Shown here: positions 14,846-23,100 of the stretch, one piece after another
How positions within the stretch are numbered: the first letter of the stretch is position 1
Layout of the letters: every line of letters begins with the position of its first letter
Assembly: GCA_027492035.1 (NCBI GenBank)
Contig: JAOZFT010000010.1
Location: 1 to 34,249 of the forward strand
Source of the DNA: Thermoproteota archaeon
Lineage (GTDB): Archaea > Korarchaeota > JAOZGF01 > JAOZFZ01
Length of the DNA: 34,249 nucleotides
Reading direction: 5' to 3'
The notes under the pieces: model-generated
The model's database searches: none
What the model was told of the DNA's origin: nothing
The model's input: only the letters and a program-made list of their open reading frames with translations
Made by a program: the position numbers and the translations under genes

Positions 14846-16636
14846 ATGTTTGAAATAAAGGCTAAGGAGGCTTTGGGGAGGATAGGTAAAATTTACACTA
14901 AGTCAGGGGTAATTGAAACTCCTTATTTCTTCCCGGTAGTAAACCCTAACTTGGAAGTTATTCCAGTAAAGGATTTTAAGAAAGAATTTAAGGTTGAGGG
15001 ACTGATAACGAATTCCTACATAATTTGGAGAAATCCTGAAACGAGAGATTTAGCTTTAAAGAAGGGGATACATGAGTTTTTAAGGTTTAAAGGGGTGGTA
15101 ATGACTGATTCAGGTGCTTTCCAACTTTACTCTTATGGAGACATTGAAGTTTCCAATGAAGAGATCGTGAAGTTTCAGGAGAGAATAGGTTCAGATGTGG
15201 CTGTTATCTTAGATGTACCTGTGTTTGATGAAAGAATGAAAGTGTTGAAGGGAATAAAGGAGACAGTTTCGAGGGCTGAAGAACTTAAGAAAATAAAGCT
15301 TGCAAAAGATGTTTTGTGGGTAGGACCGATTCATGGAAGCATATACCCTGACCTGGTTAAATATTCTTGTAAGGAGATGTCAAAATTTGATTTCGACATA
15401 TACGCAATAGGTACTGTTGTTCCTTCACTTGAAAACTACGACTTCCACCAGATTCTGGATTGCCAAGTTATACCAGCAAAAAGGAATTTACCAATAAACA
15501 AGCCTGTGCATTTGTTTGGTGCAGGTCACCCTATTTTCTTCGCCTTTGCTGTAGCTTTCGGATGTGACCTTTTTGACTCGGCATCTTATGCACTATACGC
15601 TAAAGCTCACAGGTATATGACAATGCAAGGAACAAGGAAACTTGAAGAACTTCCATATCTTCCCTGTTCGTGTCCAGTTTGTTCCAAATACACGGTTAAT
15701 GAATTGTTAGAGCTTCCTGAGGAAAAAAAAGTTAGAAGAGTAGCTGAACATAATCTTTGGGTTATTCTACAAGAAATAAAAACAATTAAGGTTGCAATTA
15801 AAGAGGGAAACCTTTTAAATTTGATTCAGGAAAGGGCGAGAATTCACCCTAAACTTCTCTACTGCCTAAATCTTTTTAAGAAATACAAGAGATATATCGA
15901 GAAATATGACCCAGTTGCAAAGGAAAGAATGTTTATTTATTCTGGAAGGGAAAGCCTCCACCGTCCTGAAGTGTATAGGGCCAAGAAAAGAATTAAAGAA
16001 AGAGTTTCCACTTTGCATGTGGTGCAGTTCCCCCCTTTCGGTCAAGTTCCCTCAGCTTTAACAGAAACTTACCCTTTCAATTTAGCTTTTAAACCAGAGG
16101 AAGGTGAGGCAAAGATAAGGAGGGAGGAAGGGAGAAATTTGACAGAAAAAGGGAAGCTGAGAGATGTAGAGAAAATAAAGGCAATTATAGATTACCAATA
16201 TGGGAGGGGAGTAGGTGGGAAAGTTTTTGGTGGAAACATTTTTATTGAAAAATCAAAAAGGACAGGCAGAATTAGGAGGGTTTATGACGGAAATACCCTT
16301 TTAGGCACATTGGTTCCAGGGAAAGGGTTGTTTGTTCTTAAAGGAGATGGTGTCAAAAGATTGTTCCAAGCCTTACCGAAGGGGAAGTACTCGGTTATTG
16401 TACAGGAAGAAGCTATACCCTTCTTGAGGAAGAATAGAAGCTTATTCGCGAAATTCATTATTGAATGCGATGATGAAATAAGGGCTGGAGATGAAGTTCT
16501 ATTGCTTAACAAAAAAAATAAATTGATAGGGTATGGTAAAACACTTCTTAACTGTGAAGAAATGAAAAAGTTTACAAGGGGAGTGGCTGTTAAAGTAAGG
16601 GAAGTCTTTAGTGAGGAGGAAGGGAAGAATGAATAA
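14846..16636 (+). CDS. tgtA: Archaeosine tRNA-guanine transglycosylase
   Basis: Exchanges guanine 15 in the tRNA D-loop for preQ0, the first tRNA-bound step of archaeosine synthesis. Full-length archaeal form, 596 residues. The catalytic TIM barrel has MTDSGAFQLYSYG (general-base Asp about 88), GAGHP and CDLFDSASYALYA (nucleophile Asp about 244), and the zinc site CSCPVCS...H (Cys 274, 276, 279, His about 302). C-terminal domains follow, ending in a PUA RNA-binding domain (RVYDGNTLLGTLVPGKG ... IRAGDEVLLLNKKNKLIGYG). ATG at 14846 has no strong SD. Its last codons overlap carS. There is no sign of the split tgtA/arcS arrangement in the window. Confidence 0.96.
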   Translation: MFEIKAKEALGRIGKIYTKSGVIETPYFFPVVNPNLEVIPVKDFKKEFKVEGLITNSYIIWRNPETRDLALKKGIHEFLRFKGVVMTDSGAFQLYSYGDIEVSNEEIVKFQERIGSDVAVILDVPVFDERMKVLKGIKETVSRAEELKKIKLAKDVLWVGPIHGSIYPDLVKYSCKEMSKFDFDIYAIGTVVPSLENYDFHQILDCQVIPAKRNLPINKPVHLFGAGHPIFFAFAVAFGCDLFDSASYALYAKAHRYMTMQGTRKLEELPYLPCSCPVCSKYTVNELLELPEEKKVRRVAEHNLWVILQEIKTIKVAIKEGNLLNLIQERARIHPKLLYCLNLFKKYKRYIEKYDPVAKERMFIYSGRESLHRPEVYRAKKRIKERVSTLHVVQFPPFGQVPSALTETYPFNLAFKPEEGEAKIRREEGRNLTEKGKLRDVEKIKAIIDYQYGRGVGGKVFGGNIFIEKSKRTGRIRRVYDGNTLLGTLVPGKGLFVLKGDGVKRLFQALPKGKYSVIVQEEAIPFLRKNRSLFAKFIIECDDEIRAGDEVLLLNKKNKLIGYGKTLLNCEEMKKFTRGVAVKVREVFSEEEGKNE

Positions 16637-17117
16637 TTTCTCTCTTTATGATTTCTTTATCAAAATGGTTTATTTTTTAACACCTATGTACGTAGCTAAC
16701 GGTTTTGCTTTATTGACAGGGGGAGGGGTTCCATTAGACATGAACAAAACCTTTTTCGATGGCAGGAGAATCCTAGGCGACGGGAAAACATTTAGGGGGA
16801 CAGTTTTAGGGGTGGTTTTCGGTTTCTTTTCAGGGTTTCTGTTAAAAGAGCCTATTGAGGGAATTATTTTGTCAATTGGAGCAGTTTTCGGTGATATAGT
16901 TGGCTCTTTCATAAAAAGAAGGCTAGGAATAAAAAGAGGAGAGATGGCGCCGCTGCTTGACCAATTAGACTTTTATCTCATGGGCTCTTTCCTTTACAGT
17001 CTAAAATTTAATCTTCAATTAAACGTGTTTTTAACAGGTTTAGTAGCAACCCCTATTGCACACTTAATAGGAAACTTAATTGCTTTCATAACCAAAGCCA
17101 AGGATAGACCCTATTAA
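16629..17117 (+). CDS. carS: CDP-archaeol synthase
   Basis: Integral membrane CTP:2,3-di-O-geranylgeranylglycerol-phosphate cytidylyltransferase (CarS, formerly DUF46), which makes the activated lipid for archaeal phospholipid head groups. Signatures are TPMYVANGFALLTGGGVPLDMN, DGRRILGDGKTFRGTVLG and FGDIVGSFIKRRLGIKRGEMAPLLDQLDF; about four to five hydrophobic segments; 162 residues from ATG 16629, normal length. GAGGAGGAAGG precedes this ATG and lies inside tgtA, and the first 8 nt overlap tgtA. An in-frame GTG at 16611 would only add a basic lead. Confidence 0.95.
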   Translation: MNNFSLYDFFIKMVYFLTPMYVANGFALLTGGGVPLDMNKTFFDGRRILGDGKTFRGTVLGVVFGFFSGFLLKEPIEGIILSIGAVFGDIVGSFIKRRLGIKRGEMAPLLDQLDFYLMGSFLYSLKFNLQLNVFLTGLVATPIAHLIGNLIAFITKAKDRPY

Positions 17118-17172
17118 GATCCCATTAAGGACAGTGTTACTTCTTTAAACACCCCCACTAAATCTCTCACAT

Positions 17173-17949
17173 TCACTTCAGTATTTTCCTTCCATAAGTG
17201 ATGTAACCAGTGTGAGCTATCATTCTGCCGGCGGGCCTGATCTTTTTCTCATCCACCAAAATATTTCTGGTTAAGCATTCAACTGTTTCAATCTGGAGAA
17301 AGCCTTCCTCCTTCATAGTCAAAACTGTTTTTTGGACTTGATTAAGTGAAGGGCTGAACGAAAAAAGAAATTTCCCAGGTTTTAGGACTTCATGCATTTT
17401 TTTGATAACTAACCAAGGTGAAGCTATGTCTATAAAACCTGCATCAAAAAGATTTTTCTCTACTTCAGCTTCCACGAAATCCTGTATTCTTAATTCAACA
17501 TACTCTGTAAGGTTTGCCATTTTCAAATTTTTTAAAGCAGCCTGGGCAAACTTTTCTCTTTTCTCAAAAGTTAAAACTTTACCTTCAGGTTTAACAATGT
17601 GTGCCAAGAAAGCAGTTAAACTTCCTGAACCTGTACCGCATTCAATAACTTTGGATCCGCTCTTTATTCCGCTGATAATTATCATTAAGCCTGCATCTTT
17701 AGGGTAAATTATTTGGGTTGGCCTTCTAAATTTTTTAAGCAAGTCAGGAAGGGTTGGTTGAAGAATATAAAACTTTATCCCAAGCCGTGTTTTCACTTCG
17801 CCACCGAAGTTTTTACCTATTACCTCGTTAGAGTCGATTACTCCGTTGTGAGTATGTACTAATTCATCTTTTTTAGTTTTCACAATAATTTTTTTCCCTC
17901 TTTCGTCAACAAGAACTACGTAGTCCCCTTCTCTTACTTCTCCGCTCAA
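17173..17949 (-). CDS. trmI: tRNA (adenine-N1)-methyltransferase TrmI
   Basis: SAM-dependent enzyme of the TrmI/GCD14 family that methylates A57/A58 in the T-loop of archaeal tRNAs. The N-terminal beta domain (EGDYVVLVDERGKK) and the linker RRPTQIIYPKDAG are followed by a Rossmann domain with motif I VIECGTGSGSLT (about 101-112), acidic FEKRE and the DIASPW segment (usually DxPxPW). The 258 residues match family length. TTG start at 17949 with only weak SD (GTGAAG), 24 nt after the M48 protease stop, so it is probably translated from a shared message. Confidence 0.92.
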   Translation of the reverse strand: MSGEVREGDYVVLVDERGKKIIVKTKKDELVHTHNGVIDSNEVIGKNFGGEVKTRLGIKFYILQPTLPDLLKKFRRPTQIIYPKDAGLMIIISGIKSGSKVIECGTGSGSLTAFLAHIVKPEGKVLTFEKREKFAQAALKNLKMANLTEYVELRIQDFVEAEVEKNLFDAGFIDIASPWLVIKKMHEVLKPGKFLFSFSPSLNQVQKTVLTMKEEGFLQIETVECLTRNILVDEKKIRPAGRMIAHTGYITYGRKILK

Positions 17950-17973
17950 GTTTTCTTCACTTTACTTATTCAT

Positions 17974-18882
17974 CTAATCCTTTAACCTATTTAACCTATC
18001 CTGTACACTGGGATGAGTTGAAAAAAATTTAAACAATTCACTCAACAATTTCTTTCCGCCTTCTTTTTCAAGTTTTCCGCTTACACAGTCCGGATCTGTA
18101 ATTAAAAGGGTTTTAAAGCCTAGAAGGTTAAGTGTTTTACTTTTCTTGTTTCTCATTTTAATTATGACATTTGTTACTTTGGTTAAAGCGAAGAATAGGT
18201 TTTCTTTCCCGTTTTCCATTAACTCTGAAACATAGTCGTCAGCACATTCTTCCCTGAAACGGCTTAATGGAAGATTAAAGATATTGAAAAAGAAATGGAG
18301 GAGAAGGAAAAGGAAACCAAATGATGCTTTAATTGTGCTTACTTTTGTTTTGTTCTTGAAGTAGGGGTATATAAGTTTTTTAGCGGCTATGTACAGTAAC
18401 GAAGGGAGAACTGTAGCGTAGCTTAATATGTAATGGTCTTTATCTTTCACATGTTTTGTTTCGTGAGATATTAATGCCTTTAATTCATTACTTTCAAGCA
18501 AGCCCAGTAAAGAGAAAGAAACCGCAAGTTTACTTCCAAAAAGTACATCTCTGTAAGTGATGGCGTAAGGGAGGGGTAGATTAGAAATCATGACTTTAGG
18601 CTTTTTCAATCGGCTTTGGGCGGATAACTCCTCAATCATTGAATGAAGAGTTGGAAACATGTTCCTGGTTGCTTCGTTAACTTTATAAATTTTCTCAATT
18701 AAAGGTGAAGCAGAAAAGAAAAGCAAGAAATTGATTGAAACAAAAAACAATATAAGGAGCAGGGAATCTTTAATATTAGCCACTGAAAGAGAGAGGTAAG
18801 TAATTAAGAAAGTGGAGAAAAGAGTACCGATTAAACATAAAGCTAAATACAAGATGAATTTTGCTCTAACCATTTTATCCAC
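17974..18882 (-). CDS. M48 family membrane zinc metalloprotease (HtpX-like)
   Basis: A 302-residue membrane protease. Two N-terminal hydrophobic segments are followed by the zinc motif HETKH (H140, E141, H144), two further membrane segments, and the third zinc ligand Glu in FREECADDY (E211). The C-terminal HPSVQDRLNRL motif is typical of HtpX/Ste24 relatives. The likely role is quality control of membrane proteins. GTG at 18882, or the in-frame ATG at 18873. It leads the reverse pair with trmI; the long 5' region (18883-19141) is shared with the divergent phosphorylase gene. Confidence 0.9.
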   Translation of the reverse strand: MDKMVRAKFILYLALCLIGTLFSTFLITYLSLSVANIKDSLLLILFFVSINFLLFFSASPLIEKIYKVNEATRNMFPTLHSMIEELSAQSRLKKPKVMISNLPLPYAITYRDVLFGSKLAVSFSLLGLLESNELKALISHETKHVKDKDHYILSYATVLPSLLYIAAKKLIYPYFKNKTKVSTIKASFGFLFLLLHFFFNIFNLPLSRFREECADDYVSELMENGKENLFFALTKVTNVIIKMRNKKSKTLNLLGFKTLLITDPDCVSGKLEKEGGKKLLSELFKFFSTHPSVQDRLNRLKD

Positions 18883-19141
18883 TTAAAATATTGGAAAAAC
18901 GGATTGGAAAGCTTTAACACAGCAAAAATATCCGGAAGTGATTCCGTACCCAATATATTACATAAATTTATTTTGTAAGGGGACTTGTACCTTTTTAAAG
19001 ACATTACCTAGAAGACAAACTTTAAGCTTAATTTAGAAAAACAATCCCCAAAAAATTTTTATTTTCAACTCGTTACTTTCTAAAAACATTTTCAGTTTAA
19101 GGGTTTTTTCCTTAATCAAAAAACTCCGGGAGGAAGCTTAA

Positions 19142-19987
19142 TTGGAGGACAGTAAACCTCGAATAGGTATAATTGGCGGGTCAGGATTATACGAGCTAAT
19201 TAAGAATCCTAAACATGTGGTTTTAGAAACTCCTTTCGGTAAAACACCCCGTATTGAAATAGGGGAAATAGGGGGAGTGAAAATAGCTTTCCTGAACCGA
19301 CATGGTAAACCAGGGGTAGATGCAAAGGTTCAGCATTCAATTCCTCCTTCTAAAATCAACTACAGAGCAAATGTTTACGGTTTAAGAAAGTTAGGAGTTG
19401 AAAGGTTGATTGTGACAAATGCTTGCGGCTCTTTAAACGAAAAAATCAAACCTGGAGATATTGTTTTACCCGACCAATTTATGGATTTCACAAAGCAAAG
19501 AATAAACACCTTCTTTGACGGTGAAACACCTGTTAAGGTTTGGCCCGATAAACCTCCTTTAAAGGCTGTTGTCCACGTTGATATGTCCCACCCCTACTGC
19601 CCAGAACTGATTGACATTTTAGCTGGTGTTTGCAAAGATAAGAGGCTAAAGTTTCATAAAGGTGGAGTTTATGTCTGTACAGAGGGACCGAGGTTTGAAA
19701 CTCCTGCGGAAATAAAATTTTACAAGTCAGTAGGGGGAGACGTGGTAGGCATGACTTCAGTTCCTGAAGTTATTTTAGCTAAAGAATTAACCATGTGTTA
19801 CGCTAGTTTATCTGTTGCAACGAATTGGGCTGCAGGGATTTCAAGTGGGAAAGTTACGCATGAAGAAGTTCTTAAATTGTTTAGTGAAAGGATGAAAGAC
19901 ATAAGAGAGGTAATTGAGGAAGCTATTAAGAGAATACCTGTCGAAAAAGATTGCTCATGTCGATTTTCTCTTGAAGGAGCTTACTAA
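19142..19987 (+). CDS. mtnP: MTAP/PNP-family nucleoside phosphorylase, probably 6-oxopurine type (methylthioinosine phosphorylase-like)
   Basis: Trimeric-type purine nucleoside phosphorylase family, 281 residues. Visible are IIGGSGLYEL (phosphate loop), NRHGKPG, QHSIPPSKINYRAN, VTNACGSLNE, CTEGPRFETPAEI and VGMTSVPEVILAKEL. The residues that choose the base are SVATNWA: human MTAP has Asp220 and Asp222 here (adenine), whereas Asn is the 6-oxopurine signature as in PNP. So methylthioinosine, inosine or guanosine may be preferred over methylthioadenosine. TTG start with GGGAGG about 8 nt upstream. Its stop overlaps the topoisomerase stop by 4 nt on opposite strands. Confidence 0.9.
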   Translation: MEDSKPRIGIIGGSGLYELIKNPKHVVLETPFGKTPRIEIGEIGGVKIAFLNRHGKPGVDAKVQHSIPPSKINYRANVYGLRKLGVERLIVTNACGSLNEKIKPGDIVLPDQFMDFTKQRINTFFDGETPVKVWPDKPPLKAVVHVDMSHPYCPELIDILAGVCKDKRLKFHKGGVYVCTEGPRFETPAEIKFYKSVGGDVVGMTSVPEVILAKELTMCYASLSVATNWAAGISSGKVTHEEVLKLFSERMKDIREVIEEAIKRIPVEKDCSCRFSLEGAY

Positions 19988-21849
19988 GGCTTTATTAGTT
20001 TGGTGAAACCTGTTTTCACTTCAGAGGCTTTTTTCAAGAAAGTTTTAGATAAAGCTTTCTCTAAAGTTTCGCCTATTTTATCCTCGTTTCTTTTCATTTT
20101 CTCCATTATTTCAGTTATTTTCTTTTTAGCTTCAATCAAAACGTTTTCTTTTTTCTCCTTCCCTAAACTCACAGCCTCCAACTTAACTTCCAGTTCCCTT
20201 GTTAAATCCACTGAAAGTATTTCTTTACAGTAAAGGTTGAAAGTTTGAATCACCGCTTCACCGAAGGGAGTTATTTCTATGCTTTTCCTGCCCTTAATGT
20301 ACCCTCTGGAGAAAAGCTTCTCAAGTATCAAAGCCCTAGTTGCTTTAGTCCCCAAATTGTTTCTTTCCAGAGTAGAGATTAAGGAGGCTTGACTGTATCT
20401 TGCCGGAGGCTTCGTCTGACCTTCTTTTAAGTAAACATGGGTAGTTGCAAAACTGTCATTGAGGTTTATCTTAGGTAGGAAAGCTTCTTCGGGTTTGTAG
20501 TAAGGATAAAACTCCATCCAACCCCTAGATAAAACAACTTTCCCCTTTAACTTAAAGTTTTCACCATCCAAGGTAAGAATTACGTCTGTACTTTCAATTA
20601 AAGCCTCGTCAGCAAAAACAGCTAAAAACCTATAAACGATTAATTCATAAACCTTTTTCTCGAAAGGATTAAGCGACTTGGGTTTTTCACCGGTAGGGTA
20701 AATACAGGGGTGGGCGGGATCTTCCTTTTTCCCTTCATTCGGTTTTAAAATTTCCTTAGCCAACAGTTTCTCTGCTAAAGCCTTGAATTTTTCTTGTTCA
20801 GCTAATTTCCTGAATAATTCTCTGAAATCTATGTTTTTTGGTAGTTTTTGAGAAGAGGTTCTCGGGTATGAAATTAAACCATTCTCATAAAGGTTTTGAG
20901 CTATCTTTTGGGTTTGTAAGGGTTTAAAACCGAACTTTGAATAAGCCTCCCTTTGGAGATCCCCCAGGTTGAAGGGAATAGGGGGTTTTAATTTGTTTTT
21001 CCTTCTTTTAACATCTGAAACAATACATTTTCTACTTTTACATTTAGTTTTAACATTTACAGCTTCTTCTTTGTTCCAAAAAATATTTTTTACATGTAAA
21101 GCAAGGAACTTCTTGTTTCCGATTAAGATTTCCACGTAAACACGCCAGAAAGGAGTTGGTTTGAAGTTCCTAATTTCTTGTTCTCTTTTAAAAACCAGGT
21201 TTAAAGTAGGTCCCTGAACCCGGCCCATGGACAATACTTTATATAACCCTCTCTTTTTTAGAGAAATCATTAAAGCCCTTGAAGTGTTGATACCCCACCA
21301 CCAATCAATAACAGCACGTAATTCTCCAGCGTATGCAAGGTTTAAATCGAAACTAATTGGTTTAAGGAAGGCTTCACGGATATCTCTAGGTGTTAAGGCG
21401 GAAAACTTCATTCTGGAGATGTTTTTAATTTCTTCATCCGACAATTTACAAAGGTATTTAAGGATGTTATAAGCAATTGTTTGACCTTCTATGTCGTAAT
21501 CACAAGCTACAATGTAATTCTTTGACTTCCTTGCAAACTCAGCCAGTTGTGAAACATAAGGCTTAACATATTCAGCTTTCTTATTTACTTTGAAAGACTC
21601 CACCCATTCAATGTCGAAAACAGGGTAACGGAACCCGTTACTCTTCTGTTTAAGGTTAAAAACATGCCCCACCGCAGGCACAACAGCTATTCTACTCCCA
21701 TTTACATTTAATTCATACCTATAAACTCTTTTTTCACGATCAAAGAAAACCTTTCTTCCATTATTGGAACCTAAGGCCTTAGCTATTTTTTCAGCTACCT
21801 TAGGCTTTTCAGAAATGATCATGAAATCAAAAAATTTAACAGTTGCCAA
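19984..21849 (-). CDS. topA: DNA topoisomerase I (type IA)
   Basis: Relaxes negatively supercoiled DNA by single-strand passage. The N-terminal TOPRIM domain has MIISEKPKVAEKIAKAL and the acidic ACDYDIEGQTIAYNI; R-rich SMGRVQGPTLN; and the active-site Tyr in GLISYPRTSSQKLP, followed by HPCIYPTG and NNLGTKATRALILEKL. 621 residues, ending in a helical segment with no C-terminal zinc fingers, which many topoisomerases I carry. TTG at 21849 has only a weak SD; the in-frame ATG 21822 would start directly at the TOPRIM strand. It is a single gene, divergent from the ThiN regulator. Confidence 0.95.
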   Translation of the reverse strand: MATVKFFDFMIISEKPKVAEKIAKALGSNNGRKVFFDREKRVYRYELNVNGSRIAVVPAVGHVFNLKQKSNGFRYPVFDIEWVESFKVNKKAEYVKPYVSQLAEFARKSKNYIVACDYDIEGQTIAYNILKYLCKLSDEEIKNISRMKFSALTPRDIREAFLKPISFDLNLAYAGELRAVIDWWWGINTSRALMISLKKRGLYKVLSMGRVQGPTLNLVFKREQEIRNFKPTPFWRVYVEILIGNKKFLALHVKNIFWNKEEAVNVKTKCKSRKCIVSDVKRRKNKLKPPIPFNLGDLQREAYSKFGFKPLQTQKIAQNLYENGLISYPRTSSQKLPKNIDFRELFRKLAEQEKFKALAEKLLAKEILKPNEGKKEDPAHPCIYPTGEKPKSLNPFEKKVYELIVYRFLAVFADEALIESTDVILTLDGENFKLKGKVVLSRGWMEFYPYYKPEEAFLPKINLNDSFATTHVYLKEGQTKPPARYSQASLISTLERNNLGTKATRALILEKLFSRGYIKGRKSIEITPFGEAVIQTFNLYCKEILSVDLTRELEVKLEAVSLGKEKKENVLIEAKKKITEIMEKMKRNEDKIGETLEKALSKTFLKKASEVKTGFTKLIKP

Positions 21850-21990
21850 TTTAAGAAAGGCCTCACTCGAGCAAAACTTGAAAATCCATCCATAAAGAAA
21901 AAAATCAAGTACATTTTAAAGGTAAAAGGGGAATCGTTTAGGAAAAATTGAAATGAATAAATTTACTCTTTATAAAAACATTTCGGTTCC

Positions 21991-22000
21991 TCAGTACTGA
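21991..22000. promoter_or_regulatory. Perfect 10-bp palindrome between topA and the ThiN regulator
   Basis: TCAGTACTGA, about 20 nt downstream of a TTTATAAAA element and 126 nt before the regulator start. It could be an operator, but a single 10-bp palindrome is weak evidence. Confidence 0.2.
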
Positions 22001-22050
22001 AGTAATGCTTAGAAAGGGATTTTTAAGTAAAATTTTTTCCCCTTTTTCCG

Positions 22051-22071
22051 AAAATATAAATTTTTAATATA
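22051..22071 (+). promoter_or_regulatory. TATA-like region for the ThiN regulator
   Basis: An A/T stretch preceded by CCG, with overlapping AATATAAAT and TTAATATAA elements 55-73 nt before the GTG start. Either could be the TATA box. Confidence 0.35.
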
Positions 22072-22125
22072 ACACGTTTATTCTTTTAATTTAATTTTTA
22101 TTCCTAAACTCCTTTAAAGTGGAAG

Positions 22126-23061
22126 GTGAACTCCTTTTTGCGGGTGCCCTGTGAAGTTTTTGTAAGGAAATATTTACCGGAAATAAGGTCTCTAGTTATA
22201 AAAAGGATTTCAAAGAAATATAAAATGAAACAAATTGATATAGCTAGAGTTGTAGGGGTTACGCAGGCTGCAGTAAGCCAGTATTTATCGAAAGAAACAG
22301 ATGGAACCCTTTTTGATGAAGAAACTTTAAAAAATATTCGGACACTGGCTGATTTTTTAGCTGAACAAAAAATAAATGCATGGGAGGCTCTTCAAAGAAT
22401 ATGCAACATTTGCTGCTCCTTGAAACAAAACAAAAAATTCTGTAAAAATCACATAGATTTATACGCTGAATTAGGTAAAATGGAGTACTGTACATGTCCT
22501 AAGTCTACTTTGCCTAAACAGGGAGTTTTTGATAAGTATAGTGTCTTAATGAAAATCACGAATGCTTTGAATTTATTGGAAAACTCCCTCACCATCTTTA
22601 AACTTGTGCCTGAAGTTAGGATGAATCTTGTTATGGCTTTACCTGAGGCTAAAACCTTGGAAGAGGTAGCAGGAATACCTGGAAGATTAACAGTTGTTGA
22701 TAATATGGTGAAATATTTCGCTAAACCAAAGTTTGGGGTTTCAAAGCATTTATCGAAGATATTGCTTGCGTTTATGGAATGCCGAAAGGATATGTTAGCA
22801 TGCATGAATATTAGAAATACTAAGAGAGTAAGGGATGCTGTTAAAAGGGCAGGATTAACCTTGGCTGAGATAGGTGAGGATTTGCCGTTAGAGGGAAGAG
22901 AACAGGCCTTAATAAATAAAGTGAAGGAAATAGCTGGAGAAAGAAGTGTAGACGCTGTAGCTGACCCTGGAGCTAAATATATAGAACCAATTATTTACCT
23001 GTTTGGTTTCGATGCTGAAGACGTGGTTAAAAAAGCAATTTCAGTAGCTAACCAGCTTTAA
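22126..23061 (+). CDS. ThiN-domain transcriptional regulator (ThiR-like) with cysteine-rich linker
   Basis: A 311-residue protein. An N-terminal helix-turn-helix (about 33-55, KMKQIDIARVVGVTQAAVSQYL) is followed by a Cys-rich linker (Cys 93, 96, 97, 106, 122, 124 and His 109), then a ThiN domain from about 160 to the end (ALPEAKTLEEVAGIPGR ... KFGVSKHLSKILLAFM ... MNIRNTKRVRDAVKRAGL ... DPGAKYIEPIIYLFG). ThiN acts as thiamine-phosphate synthase when fused to ThiD, and as the ligand-sensing part in archaeal ThiR regulators of thiamine genes. The latter fits here because of the HTH. Start GTG 22126, TTG 22138 or GTG 22144; GGAAGG at 22121-22126 suits TTG 22138. No thiamine gene is adjacent. Confidence 0.87.
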   Translation: MNSFLRVPCEVFVRKYLPEIRSLVIKRISKKYKMKQIDIARVVGVTQAAVSQYLSKETDGTLFDEETLKNIRTLADFLAEQKINAWEALQRICNICCSLKQNKKFCKNHIDLYAELGKMEYCTCPKSTLPKQGVFDKYSVLMKITNALNLLENSLTIFKLVPEVRMNLVMALPEAKTLEEVAGIPGRLTVVDNMVKYFAKPKFGVSKHLSKILLAFMECRKDMLACMNIRNTKRVRDAVKRAGLTLAEIGEDLPLEGREQALINKVKEIAGERSVDAVADPGAKYIEPIIYLFGFDAEDVVKKAISVANQL

Positions 23062-23100
23062 ACTTCTTTAAGAAAAAGAAGAGGGAAAGTAAGTTAATAG

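Noticed and set aside
21850..22125. Possible thiamine (TPP) riboswitch ahead of the ThiN regulator
   Set aside because: No match to the conserved TPP aptamer boxes could be found by eye.
22449..22805. 118-codon reverse open frame inside the ThiN regulator
   Set aside because: Opposite the conserved ThiN domain; no independent signals.
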